A DNA stretch of 64,000 nt from Trema orientale (taxonomy: Eukaryota; Streptophyta; Magnoliopsida; Rosales; Cannabaceae), in contig JXTC01000348.1 in NCBI GenBank assembly GCA_002914845.1, positions 5,396 to 69,395 on the forward strand. Reading direction: 5' to 3'. The position numbers and the translations under genes were made by a program. The notes under the pieces are model-generated. The model was not told the origin of the DNA. It ran no database searches and saw nothing but the letters and a program-made list of their open reading frames with translations. Positions 34,916 through 47,141 of the stretch are shown here, piece by piece; positions within the stretch are counted from its first letter, which is position 1, and each line of letters opens with the position of its first letter.

Positions 34916-37900
34916 ATGGCTCCCATGAGTCTTCCCCCTGGTTTCAGGTTCCACCCAACAGATGAAGAGCTCGTAGCTTACTATCTAGATCGGAAAATCA
35001 CAGGTCAGACGATTGAGCTCGAAATTATCCCAGAAGTTGACCTCTACAAATGCGAGCCATGGGATTTACCAGGTATATATGTATTTATCAGTTGTTTTTT
35101 TTTTTTCTTTTTTGGTTCTTTTTTTCCTTTAATGAATAAGATCTCTAAGAGAAAGAGTTGTAAAATTAACTACTTCTAGACATATCCAACTAAATTAACA
35201 CTCGATAAACTTGTATATACATTTTTATATTTAGTTGACATATATATACATATATTATGAACTGTAGACAAGTCGTATTTGCCGAGCAAAGACATGGAGT
35301 GGTATTTTTACAGTCCGAGGGACCGGAAGTACCCCAACGGGTCAAGAACAAACCGGGCAACGAGGGCCGGTTATTGGAAGGCGACCGGGAAAGACCGGCC
35401 AGTTCACTCTCAGCGGCGTCCGGTGGGGATGAAGAAGACCTTGGTTTATTACAGAGGAAGAGCTCCACATGGCATCAGGACTAACTGGGTTATGCATGAG
35501 TATCGCCTTGTTGACGACTCTCTTTGTGGCACTGTTTCCTCAACTTTAAAGGTAATACGAATGTTACACTTTTTTTTTTCCTCTCAATATCAAAGTTTCA
35601 AAAAAGAGAGTATGAAGTGTTATTATAGTACTGTTTGATTAAATTCAGGCTTACTTGGCGGCTTATTTCCTTCAATAAATTCAGCAATAAAGCAATATAT
35701 TCATTGGAGTTAGCCACTGAAAGCAAACAATAAAGCGATATCTATTAATCCTTAATTATAGGTGGAGTAGTATAATGATAATTGTAATTCGTATCTACAA
35801 ATTTAGGATATAGAAATATAGGCAGAGAGAGAGATTAGGGTTTTGACTAGATGATATATATATATATATTATATGGTCATCTAGCTGATCCTATATATTT
35901 CCTGGATCTTCGGACTCGTCATTATTGTAAATATTGTTTCCTACACTCAGAAGAAACAAAAAAGAGTAAAAAACAAAGAATAAGAAATTATTGATCTTCG
36001 AATTAATTCATGGTGTCTAGTAATATTTGTGTGTCCTTGAGGATGAGCTAACTCACATTGGGCCTTTTATAGGCATATATACGTACAGATATACAAATAA
36101 TGTGTCCGTGCAGCTTTGGAGATCTTTCACTTCTCTCATGTCATGGATCTGTGACCTTTATGCTATATCAGACTCAAAACTATTGCAAACTTCTTTTGTT
36201 TTCGTTCTTTTTTTTTTTTTCTCAAGCTCCTTTAATTGTCTTCTTTACCATTGAAAAAGAAATAGCTTATCAACATGCATGATGATGATGAAAGAGTCTT
36301 TGGTTCTAGGCTTTAGGCGTACTTCCTATAAACCTTTTATTCAGACTTTGGTTTCATATATTTCGGCTTCTTTTTCTTTTCTGTTTTTTTCCTCCCTCTT
36401 TTTGTCTAGAATTACTTTAGTGGATCCTTATTTCTTACTTCTTACATGAACATGAAAAGAATTCAAAATGGATGACAAAAGATCTTAATAATAATAAAGT
36501 GGTTTTAAAATATATTCTCAGGATTCTTATGCACTGTGCCGAGTCTTCAAGAAAACAATACAAATACCAAAATGTAACAAAGAAGAAAAGACTAACAATG
36601 GTATTAGTGGGAGAAAAGAAAAGGAATCAGAAGCTATAGTAAACGAATCTACTACCATTGATCATCAGATTCCAAGAGGACTAGAGAATGAAGATGAAAA
36701 TTTCTGCAATGACTATTATCCCAACAAATTTCTCTCGGAAACCTCTTCGTCGGATCTCACTCAAGGGACCCCAACCGAAACTGGCGTTGGGGAAGATTTT
36801 CAGGCTCCATTTGCTTCAGATAATGAAGCTAATAGTGCTGCAGATTTGTACTCTCTTGGTATCGATTGTTCCTCAAATGTTGTCCAGGTATGTATAAGTT
36901 ATATGTTACAGTTTGTAATCAATTTGCAGCAAACGTCGTTGACGCACCGAACACTAGAGAAAAAGTATTAATTTAATGATCATATAATTAATTTTCACTA
37001 GCTAATTAAGAGGGAAAATAATTATGGTGATGATTATTAACAGGAATCTTCTTCTCTGTCTTTGTTTTTAGATTTGAGGGGGGAAAAGAAAAGGTGAAGA
37101 CATAATTACCTCCTTTGCCAACACTACATTTTCAGCAATAAGATTCTTCTTTAGTAATACTGCTTTATCATCACTTAAGGGCTTCGTGTTCACACCTCTT
37201 TAGGGTTCATATAATTCAAAATGTATATACAACATAGTAACTTATAATTTGGAGAACATACTTGTCATTGCATAAACAAAATCATATTCATCATCATGAT
37301 GCGACCACGTTCAAACACACGAAAACAATATAGCATGATTGATTGGTCAATAGGAGTTGGAAAATGTGGCCCACAAAACATGCCCTTTGAGTTGCCTTTT
37401 TGATCTTAAAGTATAAAAAGTTTTTGCTAGTGATGAAACTCACCTTCTTTAATTCCTAAAGCTTCCTCTTCTTATAAAAAAATCAATTACACTACTGACT
37501 CAAATGGCTTTCTTCACCGTCTTCTATAACTTCTTTTTGACTGACTCACACATCTTTCTCCTCCTCTTTTTCCTCACAAGTGCTCCGCTTTGTAGCTCGG
37601 TCACCATCTCTCTTAATGATCACATTGTCTTTTTTTCAGAAAACTATTTTTCCTGATTTGCTCATTTTAAACAATGTAAGAAAGATAAAATATATATATT
37701 TAAAAAAAAAACTTGTTTTTCCTTCCTAATAATAGTAAAAAGAAAGAAAACCTAAATTATTAATTGCACCATGTGTGGAAAACGACTTTANAAAAAATAT
37801 ATTACACTAATATTTCTTTTTTAATATTTTATTTGTAATTGTAGGAAATGCAGATGCCAAGCTATGAAAGCCTTCATTATCAACTGGCTTACCCACCCTT

Positions 37901-38084
37901 AGAACTGGAAGACTTCCCACAGATCAACTTAGCAGAGATGAAGCTAATGAAGCACGAAATGACGGAAGAATGCATGTCGTACGACAAGCTCAAAGACTAC
38001 ATGAATGGAACAGTGGAAGAGATTTTCTCTTTATGTTCCTCTCAGGACAACCCCATTAATGCTCTCTCCATGCAAGAAAATTAA
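34916..38084 (+). CDS. NAC-domain transcription factor, 4 exons, 348 residues
   Basis: Exons 34916-35072, 35268-35551, 36522-36887 and 37845-38084, all introns GT…AG, frame unbroken across joins. Residues 6-158 form the plant-specific NAC DNA-binding domain with all five subdomains: [19 protein letters not shown] (A), the [12 protein letters not shown] block (B), [20 protein letters not shown] then WKATGKD at 89-95 (C), [20 protein letters not shown] and WVMHEYRL (D), and [11 protein letters not shown] at 148-158 (E). The C-terminal 190 residues are acidic and Ser/Thr/Asn-rich, as expected of an activation region, without a membrane segment. It should act in the nucleus as a dimer. The domain most resembles the Arabidopsis NAC020/NAC057/NAC045/NAC086 group by remembered motifs, which is too uncertain for a symbol. 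I see no miR164 site. The second and third introns are long (~0.96 kb each); the third has an N at 37791. Confidence 0.95.
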
Positions 38085-38766
38085 TAAGACACACGTACAC
38101 TTCACTGACCCTCATATGACTTCACAATTATATATTATCTTATATACTATGATTTATTGACACAAAAGCGAGAAATCAAATTGTATCGGGGCTGAATTGA
38201 TAACCAAATAATGGTCGTTGTTTATATTGCAAGCCATCATATTATAAGGCCTATATACGTATAGTGTATTCTTCAACATACAATGTTGAGTAGTCAAAGG
38301 TATACAATCAAGAAAGTTTTTTTTTTTTTTCCCCTTCTGTTTCTTTTCCTTCTTGAATTTTCTGTGTATTGGTTTTATTGGATTTTGTAATTGGTGGTGA
38401 GAAATGGTCATTTTTGAAATGAAAATGGATAAACTTACTATTGCAACAAATTTTTGTTTTTTTTTTTAATTTTTAATTTATTCTATGACTTCATATTTTG
38501 TACCTCTTCTCTTTTTTTCCCGTCCTTTTTTTAAGGTAAATCTGTTATTACCAATAGGGTGATTTGATACCACCTATATGGAAGAGATACCCGATACCAC
38601 CCGACAAAGTCACTATTTGGCCCCACAAATTTCAATAAATGAAGAAAAAAATTAATAAATTAATGGATTCTAACCACTTAAAGCAAGTAAATGTAACATG
38701 TTTCTGTTTAATAACCAAAAAGTGACAAAATAAAATGGTAATAAAAATACTACAAGAAATAACTAA
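38085..38766. other. 3' flank of the NAC gene
   Basis: The 3' untranslated region should lie here; no sharp poly(A) signal can be chosen among several AT-rich candidates. A (T)13 and C tract follows at 38318. Its last five bases, ACTAA (38762-38766), are the target duplication of the next element. Confidence 0.5.
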
Positions 38767-39796
38767 TGTAAAAACCCAATTTTTGGAAGGGTAAAATTAG
38801 AATTTCACCAATTTTCGAATTTAAAAATTTGAGGGATTAATTTGCAAAAGTTTTGTGTAGAGGGACCAGATTACAAATATTCAGGGGACTCTTTTGCAAG
38901 AAATTTGAAATTTGGCGACTTATGTGCAACTTTGAAAAATTGCACTGCCCCATACACCTTGAGCCACCTGCCCCCTTCTTCCCAGATTTCCCTCTCTCTC
39001 TTCTCTCTCTTCTTTCTCTCTCCCAGCCGATCTCCTTCTTCTCTCTCTCGGATCACCCACGGCCGAAGCAAGGAGGAGCCGCTCCGGTCACCCTCCACCG
39101 CCCCGACCATCCGGCGTCGACCCGCCGTGCAGCAACGCAGCTCCGCCGGCCACCAGCCGCCGCCGCCGATGCCCAGGTCACCGGAGAAAGCCATAAGGTT
39201 GAAGCTTTTTCGGTTTTTTCGTCGCCGGCGAAGATTCCGGCTACCATTTGACTCCAAACTGGTCCAGTTGGATTCATATCGTCGCAAGGATCGTCAAGGT
39301 ATATATATCTCAACCCCATACTATCCAGATCAAAATTTGCTATTTTTGGATATTTTGAGTTTAAGATTGACTTTTTAATCCGGCCGTTGGATTGTGTTTT
39401 TGACCTCATTTTTGAAATGTACTCGGAAAATGGAGAAGTTTGATATATATATTGTGTTGTTTGGTGATCGACACAAAAATCGCGATCGAATGGTCAAGAT
39501 TTTGTCTCGTTTTGCGTGCCATCGGCCCGGAGTGGATCTGGACCTGAATTGGATAATTTGGGTGTCTAACCTAGCTATTTTGGATGCTAGGAATTCAACG
39601 AAGAGGTCCGTTCGTGGAATTGAAGCTCCGGTGAGAAGTTAGTTTTTCGCAAGAAGACGATCAAGGGCTCGGAATTGGTTCCCGACCCTCCGGGCGATCG
39701 TCAATGATGCCTCGAGGACTCAATAGCATGGTATCGCTGTTTCGGTCGAGATAGGGGTTCAGTTACCTTCGTTTTATACCATTTTTGAGTTAAAAC

Positions 39797-41147
39797 TGTT
39801 GGGATTTTTGTCCTAAAAAGTATATTTTCAATTATACCCTTTGAGTATGAACAACTTTCTCTTATATGCAATTATGATATTTGCTAGATTAAACTATCTT
39901 AGTTGTATAGTTTATTTATCTGAAAAAGATTCCATGACTTTGTTTGTGTATAAAGAAACAAACATGATTAAGTGTTAATTATGNNNNNNNNNNNNNNNNN
40001 NNNNNNNNNNNNNNNNNNNNNNNNNNNNNNNNNNNNNNNNNNNNNNNNNNNNNNNNNNNNNNNNNNNNNNNNNNNNNNNNNNNNNNNNNNNNNNNNNNNN
40101 NNNNNNNNNNNNNNNNNNNNNNNNNNNNNNNNNNNNNNNNNNNNNNNNNNNNNNNNNNNNNNNNNNNNNNNNNNNNNNNNNNNNNNNNNNNNNNNNNNNN
40201 NNNNNNNNNNNNNNNNNNNNNNNNNNNNNNNNNNNNNNNNNNNNNNNNNNNNNNNNNNNNNNNNNNNNNNNNNNNNNNNNNNNNNNNNNNNNNNNNNNNN
40301 NNNNNNNNNNNNNNNNNNNNNNNNNNNNNNNNNNNNNNNNNNNNNNNNNNNNNNNNNNNNNNNNNNNNNNNNNNNNNNNNNNNNNNNNNNNNNNNNNNNN
40401 NNNNNNNNNNNNNNNNNNNNNNNNNNNNNNNNNNNNNNNNNNNNNNNNNNNNNNNNNNNNNNNNNNNNNNNNNNNNNNNNNNNNNNNNNNNNNNNNNNNN
40501 NNNNNNNNNNNNNNNNNNNNNNNNNNNNNNNNNNNNNNNNNNNNNNNNNNNNNNNNNNNNNNNNNNNNNNNNNNNNNNNNNNNNNNNNNNNNNNNNNNNN
40601 NNNNNNNNNNNNNNNNNNNNNNNNNNNNNNNNNNNNNNNNNNNNNNNNNNNNNNNNNNNNGAGGGAAAGAGAGAGAGGGATTTCGGCCAACACAAGGCTG
40701 AGAGAGGAGAGAAAAAGTTTCTTGCAATCTCAAGGTCTCATCTCACATCCTGGTGTTCCATAAGATCAAGAAGGTGTTCTTGATCGTTCTCCGACGAAGG
40801 TTTCGACTTGGTGCCCACTCACCTCTTCAACCAAGAGCGAGAGGATAGGCAAGAAGATCTAGGGTTGGAGGTTTGATCACCATCAACAGGGAGATCAAGA
40901 AGGAGCACGCCACAAGAGGTAAACCCTAATCCCATCTCTAGGGTTTATGCATCTAGATTTGATTTATGTTATACATGATCCTGTATATGATATGTGCATG
41001 TAATATGGTTATGAAAATTGTTTTCATGTAAAAAATTTTTAAACCTAAATCCGCTAATTATTCCGCTACATTCATGATGTGATCATGTGATTTTCCATAG
41101 TTAGCATGCATGTATGTTTTTGCCCTAAGTGTTAGGCAATTCCAGCA
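39797..41147 (+). mobile_element. Angela-type copia solo LTR, nested, containing the assembly gap
   Basis: Starts TGTTGGGATTTTTGTCC and ends GGCAATTCCAGCA, with exact AAAAC duplications (39792-39796, 41148-41152). Both known flanks of the gap align to the inverted copy at 50159-51966. There is no coding sequence in the visible parts. The Angela assignment comes from similarity of the TGTT(G/A)GG…GCCCTAAAA start to the LTR at 52355. Confidence 0.88.
39984..40660. other. assembly gap, 677 Ns
   Basis: Run of N wholly inside the nested solo LTR; any frame spanning it is an artefact. Confidence 1.
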
Positions 41148-42326
41148 AAAACTTATTTTCTTCAATATATGAGAACAAGTATATTTTTAATTATTTGAAT
41201 CATATGTGATGGAATCTGGTTGTATGATATACACTGTACTGCTCTGAAAATTTGCTGTGTACAGGTTATTTTGGGTATATCAAAATAGAGCCGTTATGCT
41301 GCCCGTTTTTCTGTAAAATCTTATTATGCATGTTTTACTGAAAAACTAGAGTACGGTAGTTTTCACACTTCAGTTCTGCAATGCACGTGTTATAGGATCA
41401 TACATGAGCACCGTGTTAGCATCGGGGGTTTAGAGTGCGGTGCTGCGTGCCCTACCGTCGGTGTAAGGTCTGTAAACCCACGTGAGGTTTTGTTACTTCT
41501 GATTACATCCCCATTTGGCAAGCGTAGCTAATTCGGTTGTCCCTCCAGGTTTGGTAGGTGACACATGGGTGTCCCCTCCGGATATCGGCTTAGGTTGACG
41601 GCAGCCTGTTAGGCACATTTAGTGTCATCATCATGGTTTTCCACTGATGAGAGGATGTGAGCTCATGAGTATAGGTTGATTTGTGTCATGTGCAGATGGA
41701 TTGATGGTTTCGATTACACTGTTTTATATATATGGATTTCCGATTTGGATTATATGTATATGTGTGAGTATGTTTTGGATTTGAATGTACCGTGCAGAAA
41801 TTTTCCATCACTGAAATGTTTTCGATCGAGGTAATTATTTTTCCTATTGGGCATTTTAAGCTCACCCCCCTACCTTCCTCCTCAGGTGGTGTTCAGTGCG
41901 ATCTTGGTGATCAAGAGGAGTAAGAGGCCATCTTGACTGTAGTTTGCTTTCTTGGTAATGCTAGAAGTCTATTGTTGTGGTGTTGGACTATTTGGATTTT
42001 ATATTAGCATTGAACCAAGATTACTACTTTCTATTTTGTCTGTGAACTTATGTATGCTATCCTGATATTGGACAATTATTGTGGATGATGATGATGCTTC
42101 GACTGATATTTGATTTCACATTTTTCAATTATTATTCGGTCTATGTTTAATGGTGTATACGAACTGTGGGAGAGGTTCACGGGATGAAATTCCAAGGATT
42201 TTACTTAAACGGACCATTTTATAAAACTAAAACTTTTTAGACACTTTTCAAATAAATCAAAGAATTTTCCATCTTTGTGAAATTCCCCATCTGCCACTGG
42301 CCCGGGTTTTGGGTTGTGACAGAAAT

Positions 42327-42340
42327 TGTAGTATCAGAGC
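42327..42340 (+). other. primer-binding site of the complete gypsy element
   Basis: TGTAGTATCAGAGC lies five bases after the 5' LTR and resembles the initiator-Met tRNA PBS TGGTATCAGAGC with one mismatch in the core. Confidence 0.8.
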
Positions 42341-42453
42341 TTTATGTTTAACAGCTCGAACGTATCACCATTAAACTAGATTGAAGTTATTTTTATAGCA
42401 AGCATGCATTATTATCTCATTAACAGTTTGGCATATTATTTCAGACTTATAGA

Positions 42454-45400
42454 ATGCCTCCTTGAAGAGTTCAGAGGCATCAGCCAGATGCTGAATCTCC
42501 TCAACGTCCGGATCTCTCTTATCTGATCGATGTAATGCATCAGGTGTTTATCCAGATGAGTAATCCAGACTATCAGCCTCTAGCTCCGAGGGCACCTCAG
42601 CTAGATCAGTAAGATTACCTCCAGTGATTTATACGCCTCCAGGCAAGGCAGTTTGATGGTAGACTAGATCCTCTCGCGGCAATTGCTTGGTTGCGTGAGA
42701 TGGAAAGGCATTTTCGGTCCTTTGGTACTCCGGTGGAGTTTTGGGCAATCTTTGATGTTACTCATTTGACGGGGAGTGCCATTCACTGGTGAGAGACTGT
42801 AGAGCGAATGCAGAATATTATAGGTTTGACTTAGGAAGACTTTGAGCGGATTTTCAAGGCTCAGTATGCCAATGAGGATCAATAGGACGAGATTATAAAT
42901 CAGTTTGAGACCTTGGTCCAAGGTAACAGAACAGTGAATGAGTACTTGATTGAGTTCACTGAGTTGGCAAGTGTTGCTCTTGACCTAGGTACGAGTGAGA
43001 ATTCCCGAGTTGCTAAATTCAGGAGTCGTCTGAATCGGAACATTTTCAACAGGATTGGCACTCAGACTTTCCATACTCTCCCTGAGATTGCAATAGTTGC
43101 CCAGCAGGCAGAAGCTATTGAGAATGGATTTGATTCCAGTTTGAACCAGCGGAGAGGTAATGATAGGAAAGCCACCAGAAGGAACCAGAGGCAGTGGTCA
43201 GCTCAGGGTACTCCGAACAGTGGGAGCTCAAACAGCAGTGGTTCTTCAGGGGGTGGCAGAGGCAGTCCTTATAGAGGATGTTTTGTGTGTGGCCAGCAGG
43301 GTCACTGGAAGAAGGAGTGTCCTACTCGTCTGCAGAAATCTCTGCTTTCTCAAAGAGGACCGCAGAGGAGCCAGTCAGGTTCTATTCCTTATCAGAACAC
43401 TCAGGCATGGCAGCAACAGGGTGCTTCGCAGACTTTTACTTCCCCACAGCCTTATCAGCATCAGTACCGCCCTCAGGGTTACACTCAGAACTTTTAGACT
43501 CCTCAGTCCTCAGAGAGTCAGAGTGGGTGTAGTTATGGCAGTAGTGGTCCAGGACCCAGCAGCAGCCGTTCTGGTCAGGGGAGAGGTAACAAGGGGAAAG
43601 GAAAGGTGACTGGCCAAGCCTATGCTCTTACTGGAGCCGACGACACTTAGGATCGCACCGGCCGAGGTGTTGTTGACGGTATGATCCTTATTTCATACTC
43701 TTGGGAATATGTTTTATTTGATACTAGTGCATTCCATTTATTCATATCATTGTTGTTTGCTCAACTGTTGGGGTTAGAATTTTCTGATTTGGATTATGTA
43801 TTGACGTTGGGTACACCTATGGGAGGAGTAGACGATGTGTCTAGCATGTGTAAGTCTTGTTGGGTTATGGTTGGTGATGGAAAGTTACTTGCTGATTTGA
43901 TTATGTTACCGATGGGGCAGTATGGCATAATACTCGGTATGGATTGGTTGTCGAAATATCGAGCCGTTGTGGACTGTTATACGAAGCGAGTGACTCTTTT
44001 TCCTAGTGATGGACACCCCATTATCTATCAAGCTAGAATGAGTCCGTTGGAGCCTAGTCATGTTCTAAAAGCATGCTTGGGTGGAAGGAAGAAACTCGAG
44101 TGTTATGGGAACTTATTTGCCATTGATGGTGAGGTGAGGACAGACGATCAAGACCTATGGATTCCAGTGGTGAGTGAGTATTCAGAGGTGTTTCCTGAAG
44201 ACTTACCGAGATTACCACCTGATAGGGAGATCGATTTCTGTATTGAACTAGTTCCTGGAGCTCGGCCAGTTTCTATTCCAGCCTATCACATGGCACCTGC
44301 TGAGATGGAAGAACTAAGAGAACAATTGGATGATCTGCTTTCCAAGGGCTTTATTCGCAGTAGCACTTCTCCTTGGGGTGCTCCCATTTTATTTGCGAAG
44401 AAAGCTGATGGTTCGTTGAGACTTTGTGTGGACTACAGGAAGTTGAACCAGTTGACAGTGAAGAACAAGTATCCTTTGCCAAGGATAGATGAGTTGTTTG
44501 ATCAACTCAGTGGTTCAAGATTCTTCTCTAAGATTGATTTGAGATCTGGTTATCATCAGTTGAAGATAAGAGATGATGATATATCTAAGACAGTATTCAA
44601 AACCCGTTATGGTCACTTTGAGTTTCTAGTGATGCCATTTGGTTTATCGAATGCACCTACAGCCTTTATAGATCTCATGAATCGGATTTTTAGGCCATAT
44701 TTGGATCATTTTATAGTTGTGTTTATCGAGGACATCCTGGTGTATTCTAAGACTCGAGAAGAGCATGCCGAATATCTGGGGATAGTACTCAAGACCTTGA
44801 GAGATCATCAGTTGTATGCCAAGAAATCAAAGTGTGACTTTTGGATATCAGAAGTGAAGTTCTTGGGTCATGTGATTTCTCATGGGGGTATTTCAGTCGA
44901 TCCCGCTAAGATAGAAGCTATTTTGGAGTGGGAAAGACCGAGAAATATGACGGAGGTACGTAGTTTCCTCGGTTTAGTAGGCTACTACCGTCGTTTTGTG
45001 CAAGATTTCTCGAGAATTGCTTTGCCTTTGACCAAGTTAACCAGGAAGGACGTCAAGTTTGCTTGGGATCACGAAAGTGAAGAAGCTTTTATCAGGTTGA
45101 AGCAGAACTTAACCACCGCACCTGTTCTTACTATTCTTGACAGTAACGAGCCTTATGTGGTGTATACCGATGCTTCGAAGACGGGTTTGGGATGTGTCTT
45201 GATACAGAATAGTCGAGTTGTGGCTTATGCTTCTCATCAGTTGAAGCCACATGAGAGGAACTATCCCACCAATGATCTGGAACTTGCAGCAGTGATCTTT
45301 GCATTGAAGATTTGGAGATGTTACTTGTATGGTGTGAAGTTCGACATATTCTCCGATCATAAGAGTTTGAAGTATCTCTTTACCCAGAAGGATCTGAACA

Positions 45401-47082
45401 TGAGACAACGAAGATAGGTTGAATATATGAAGGATTATAACTTCGACCTACAGTATCATCCTGGTAAGGCCAACGTTGTAGCCGATGCACTAAGTAGGAA
45501 GCCTCATGGTGTACTAACTGCACTAGCGTTTAAAGATTGGAAGAACTCAGTTATAATTAGCGACTATAACTTGCAGTACTTCGAGAATGAAGGAGTTGCT
45601 TGCCTAAGCAACATTATGATTTCACCATCTCTTCTCCAGACTGTCCAGCAGAGTCAGTGGCAAGACAGGGAGTTGAGAACAACCTAGAACCGACTTCAGA
45701 ATGGTGAACAGTTAGATGGTTGGAGCACTAACAGAGAAGGGTTCTTGCTTTTTAATGGGAAGTTGGCTATAGCTCATGACCCTAATCTTCGAGAGACCAT
45801 TTTAACTGAAGCTCACAAATCAAGGTTTACAGTATATCCGGGTAGTACTAAGATGTACCGGGACTTAAAATGACAGTATTGGTGGAAAGGTATGAAAAAG
45901 GATGTGGCTACTTTTGTGGCTAAGTGTTTGACTTGTCAGCAAGTCAAGGCTGAACACCAGAGACCAGCTGGATTACTTCAGCCATTACCCATTCCGGAGT
46001 GGAAGTGGGACAAGATCACAATAGACTTCGTGACCAGTTTGCCGAAGACCTTGGGGAAGAGCGATGCAATTTGGGTGACAGTCGATCGGTTGACGAAAAG
46101 TGCTCACTTTATACCGATCCAGATTGACTATTCTCTCACTAAGCTCAGTAAACTATATGTGGAGAACATCATACGCTTCCATGGTGTGCCTTCAAGCATA
46201 GTTTCTGAGAGAGATCCAAGGTTTACTTCCAAGTTTTGGAGAGCCTTACAGAAAGCGTTTGGTACGCAGTTAGATATCAGTATAGCTCATCATCCCGAGA
46301 CAGATGGCCAATCTGAAAGAACCATTCAGATTCTTGAGGACATGCTATGTTGTTGCATACTGGATTTTGGTGGGAACTGGGATAATCATCTTCCTTTAGT
46401 GGAATTTGCTTACAATAATAGTTACCAGACCAGTGTGGGCATGGCTCCATATGAAGTACCGTATGGGAGGCCGTGTAGATCGCCTTTGTATTGGGCAGAA
46501 CTAGAAGAGCATGTTACTCTTGGACCTGAACTAATTGAGGAGATTACTGAGAAGATCAAGGATATCCAAGAGAGACTCAAGGAGGTCCAGAGTCGCCAGA
46601 AGAGTTATGCTGACCCTAAGAGACGTGAGGTAGAGTTCGATACTGGTGATTCCGTGTTCTTGAAAGTGACTTCAAGGCGTGGTGTTACAAGATTCAGAGT
46701 TAAGGGTAAGCTTGCTCCAAGGTATATTGGTCCTTTTGAGATCACTGAGAGAATTGGACCAGTGGCGTATCGCTTGAATCTACCTGCACAGTTGGGTCAT
46801 GTGCATAATGTGTTTCATGTGTCGATGCTGAAGAAGTACACACCGGACTTATCTTACGTTATTCAGTACGTAAACGTACCGATCCAAGAAGATGTGTCCT
46901 ATGAAGAGCAGCCTGTTCGCTTGTTGGCTAGAGAGTTGAAGGTGCTTCACAACAGAGAGATTCCACTTGTCAAGGTGCTTTAGGAACATCACAAAGAAGA
47001 CGAGGCTACTTAGGAACTCGAGACAGAGATGTACGAGAAGTACCCTCACTTGTTCAACTTTCAGTTAGAAGTTGTATTGTGA
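42454..47082 (+). pseudogene. gag-pol polyprotein of the complete gypsy element
   Basis: One uninterrupted frame of 1,543 codons without indels, but with 13 in-frame stops before the final TGA at 47080 (first codons 42463, 42610, 42625, 42790, 42832, 42883, 43495, 43648, 45415, 45685, 45871, 46981, 47011). Domains in order: gag with the zinc knuckle CFVCGQQGHWKKEC (near 43280-43320); protease at 43711 (FDTSA); RT (44340-44990); RNase H (45150-45500, ending [15 protein letters not shown]); integrase zinc region and core (45800-46330); GPY-type tail (46680-46820); and a chromodomain-like end (46910-47050, ARELKVLHNREIPLVKVL). Altered catalytic sites: protease D-T-S-A for [16 protein letters not shown] for FIDD (codon 44728); integrase VSERD for VSDRD (codon 46207); zinc-region His to Tyr (codon 45835). 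It should make replication enzymes for a virus-like particle, but this copy cannot. Confidence 0.95.
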
Positions 47083-47129
47083 TGTAAACCTTGACCTGTA
47101 CTTTTGAATTTTGGGACGAAATTCTTATA

Positions 47130-47141
47130 AGGAAGGGAGAA
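47130..47141 (+). other. polypurine tract of the complete gypsy element
   Basis: AGGAAGGGAGAA, purine only, immediately before the 3' LTR. Confidence 0.85.

Larger units (their letters stand above)
38767..42321 (+). repeat. 5' LTR of the complete gypsy element, split by a solo LTR
   Basis: Starts TGTAAAAACCC and ends GGGTTGTGACA. It carries the 39797-41147 insertion, which the 3' LTR lacks at the equivalent point (GTTAAAACTTATTTTC at 48173). The GC-rich stretch 38960-39260 has overlapping open frames on both strands that recur in the 3' LTR; they belong to the LTR leader. Confidence 0.95.

Noticed and set aside
34916-38084. Possible miR164 regulation of the NAC gene
   Set aside because: No sequence resembling the miR164 target site was found in the exons; the protein is also not of the CUC/NAM type that carries it.
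38842-39409. Overlapping open frames of 118-178 codons on both strands in the 5' LTR, repeated at 47212-47759 in the 3' LTR
   Set aside because: They lie in the GC-rich LTR leader, are open on both strands because of base composition, and match no protein I know. Presence in both LTRs follows from LTR duplication, not selection.
39968-40763. Open frames spanning the N run
   Set aside because: They consist of undetermined bases and are artefacts of the gap.
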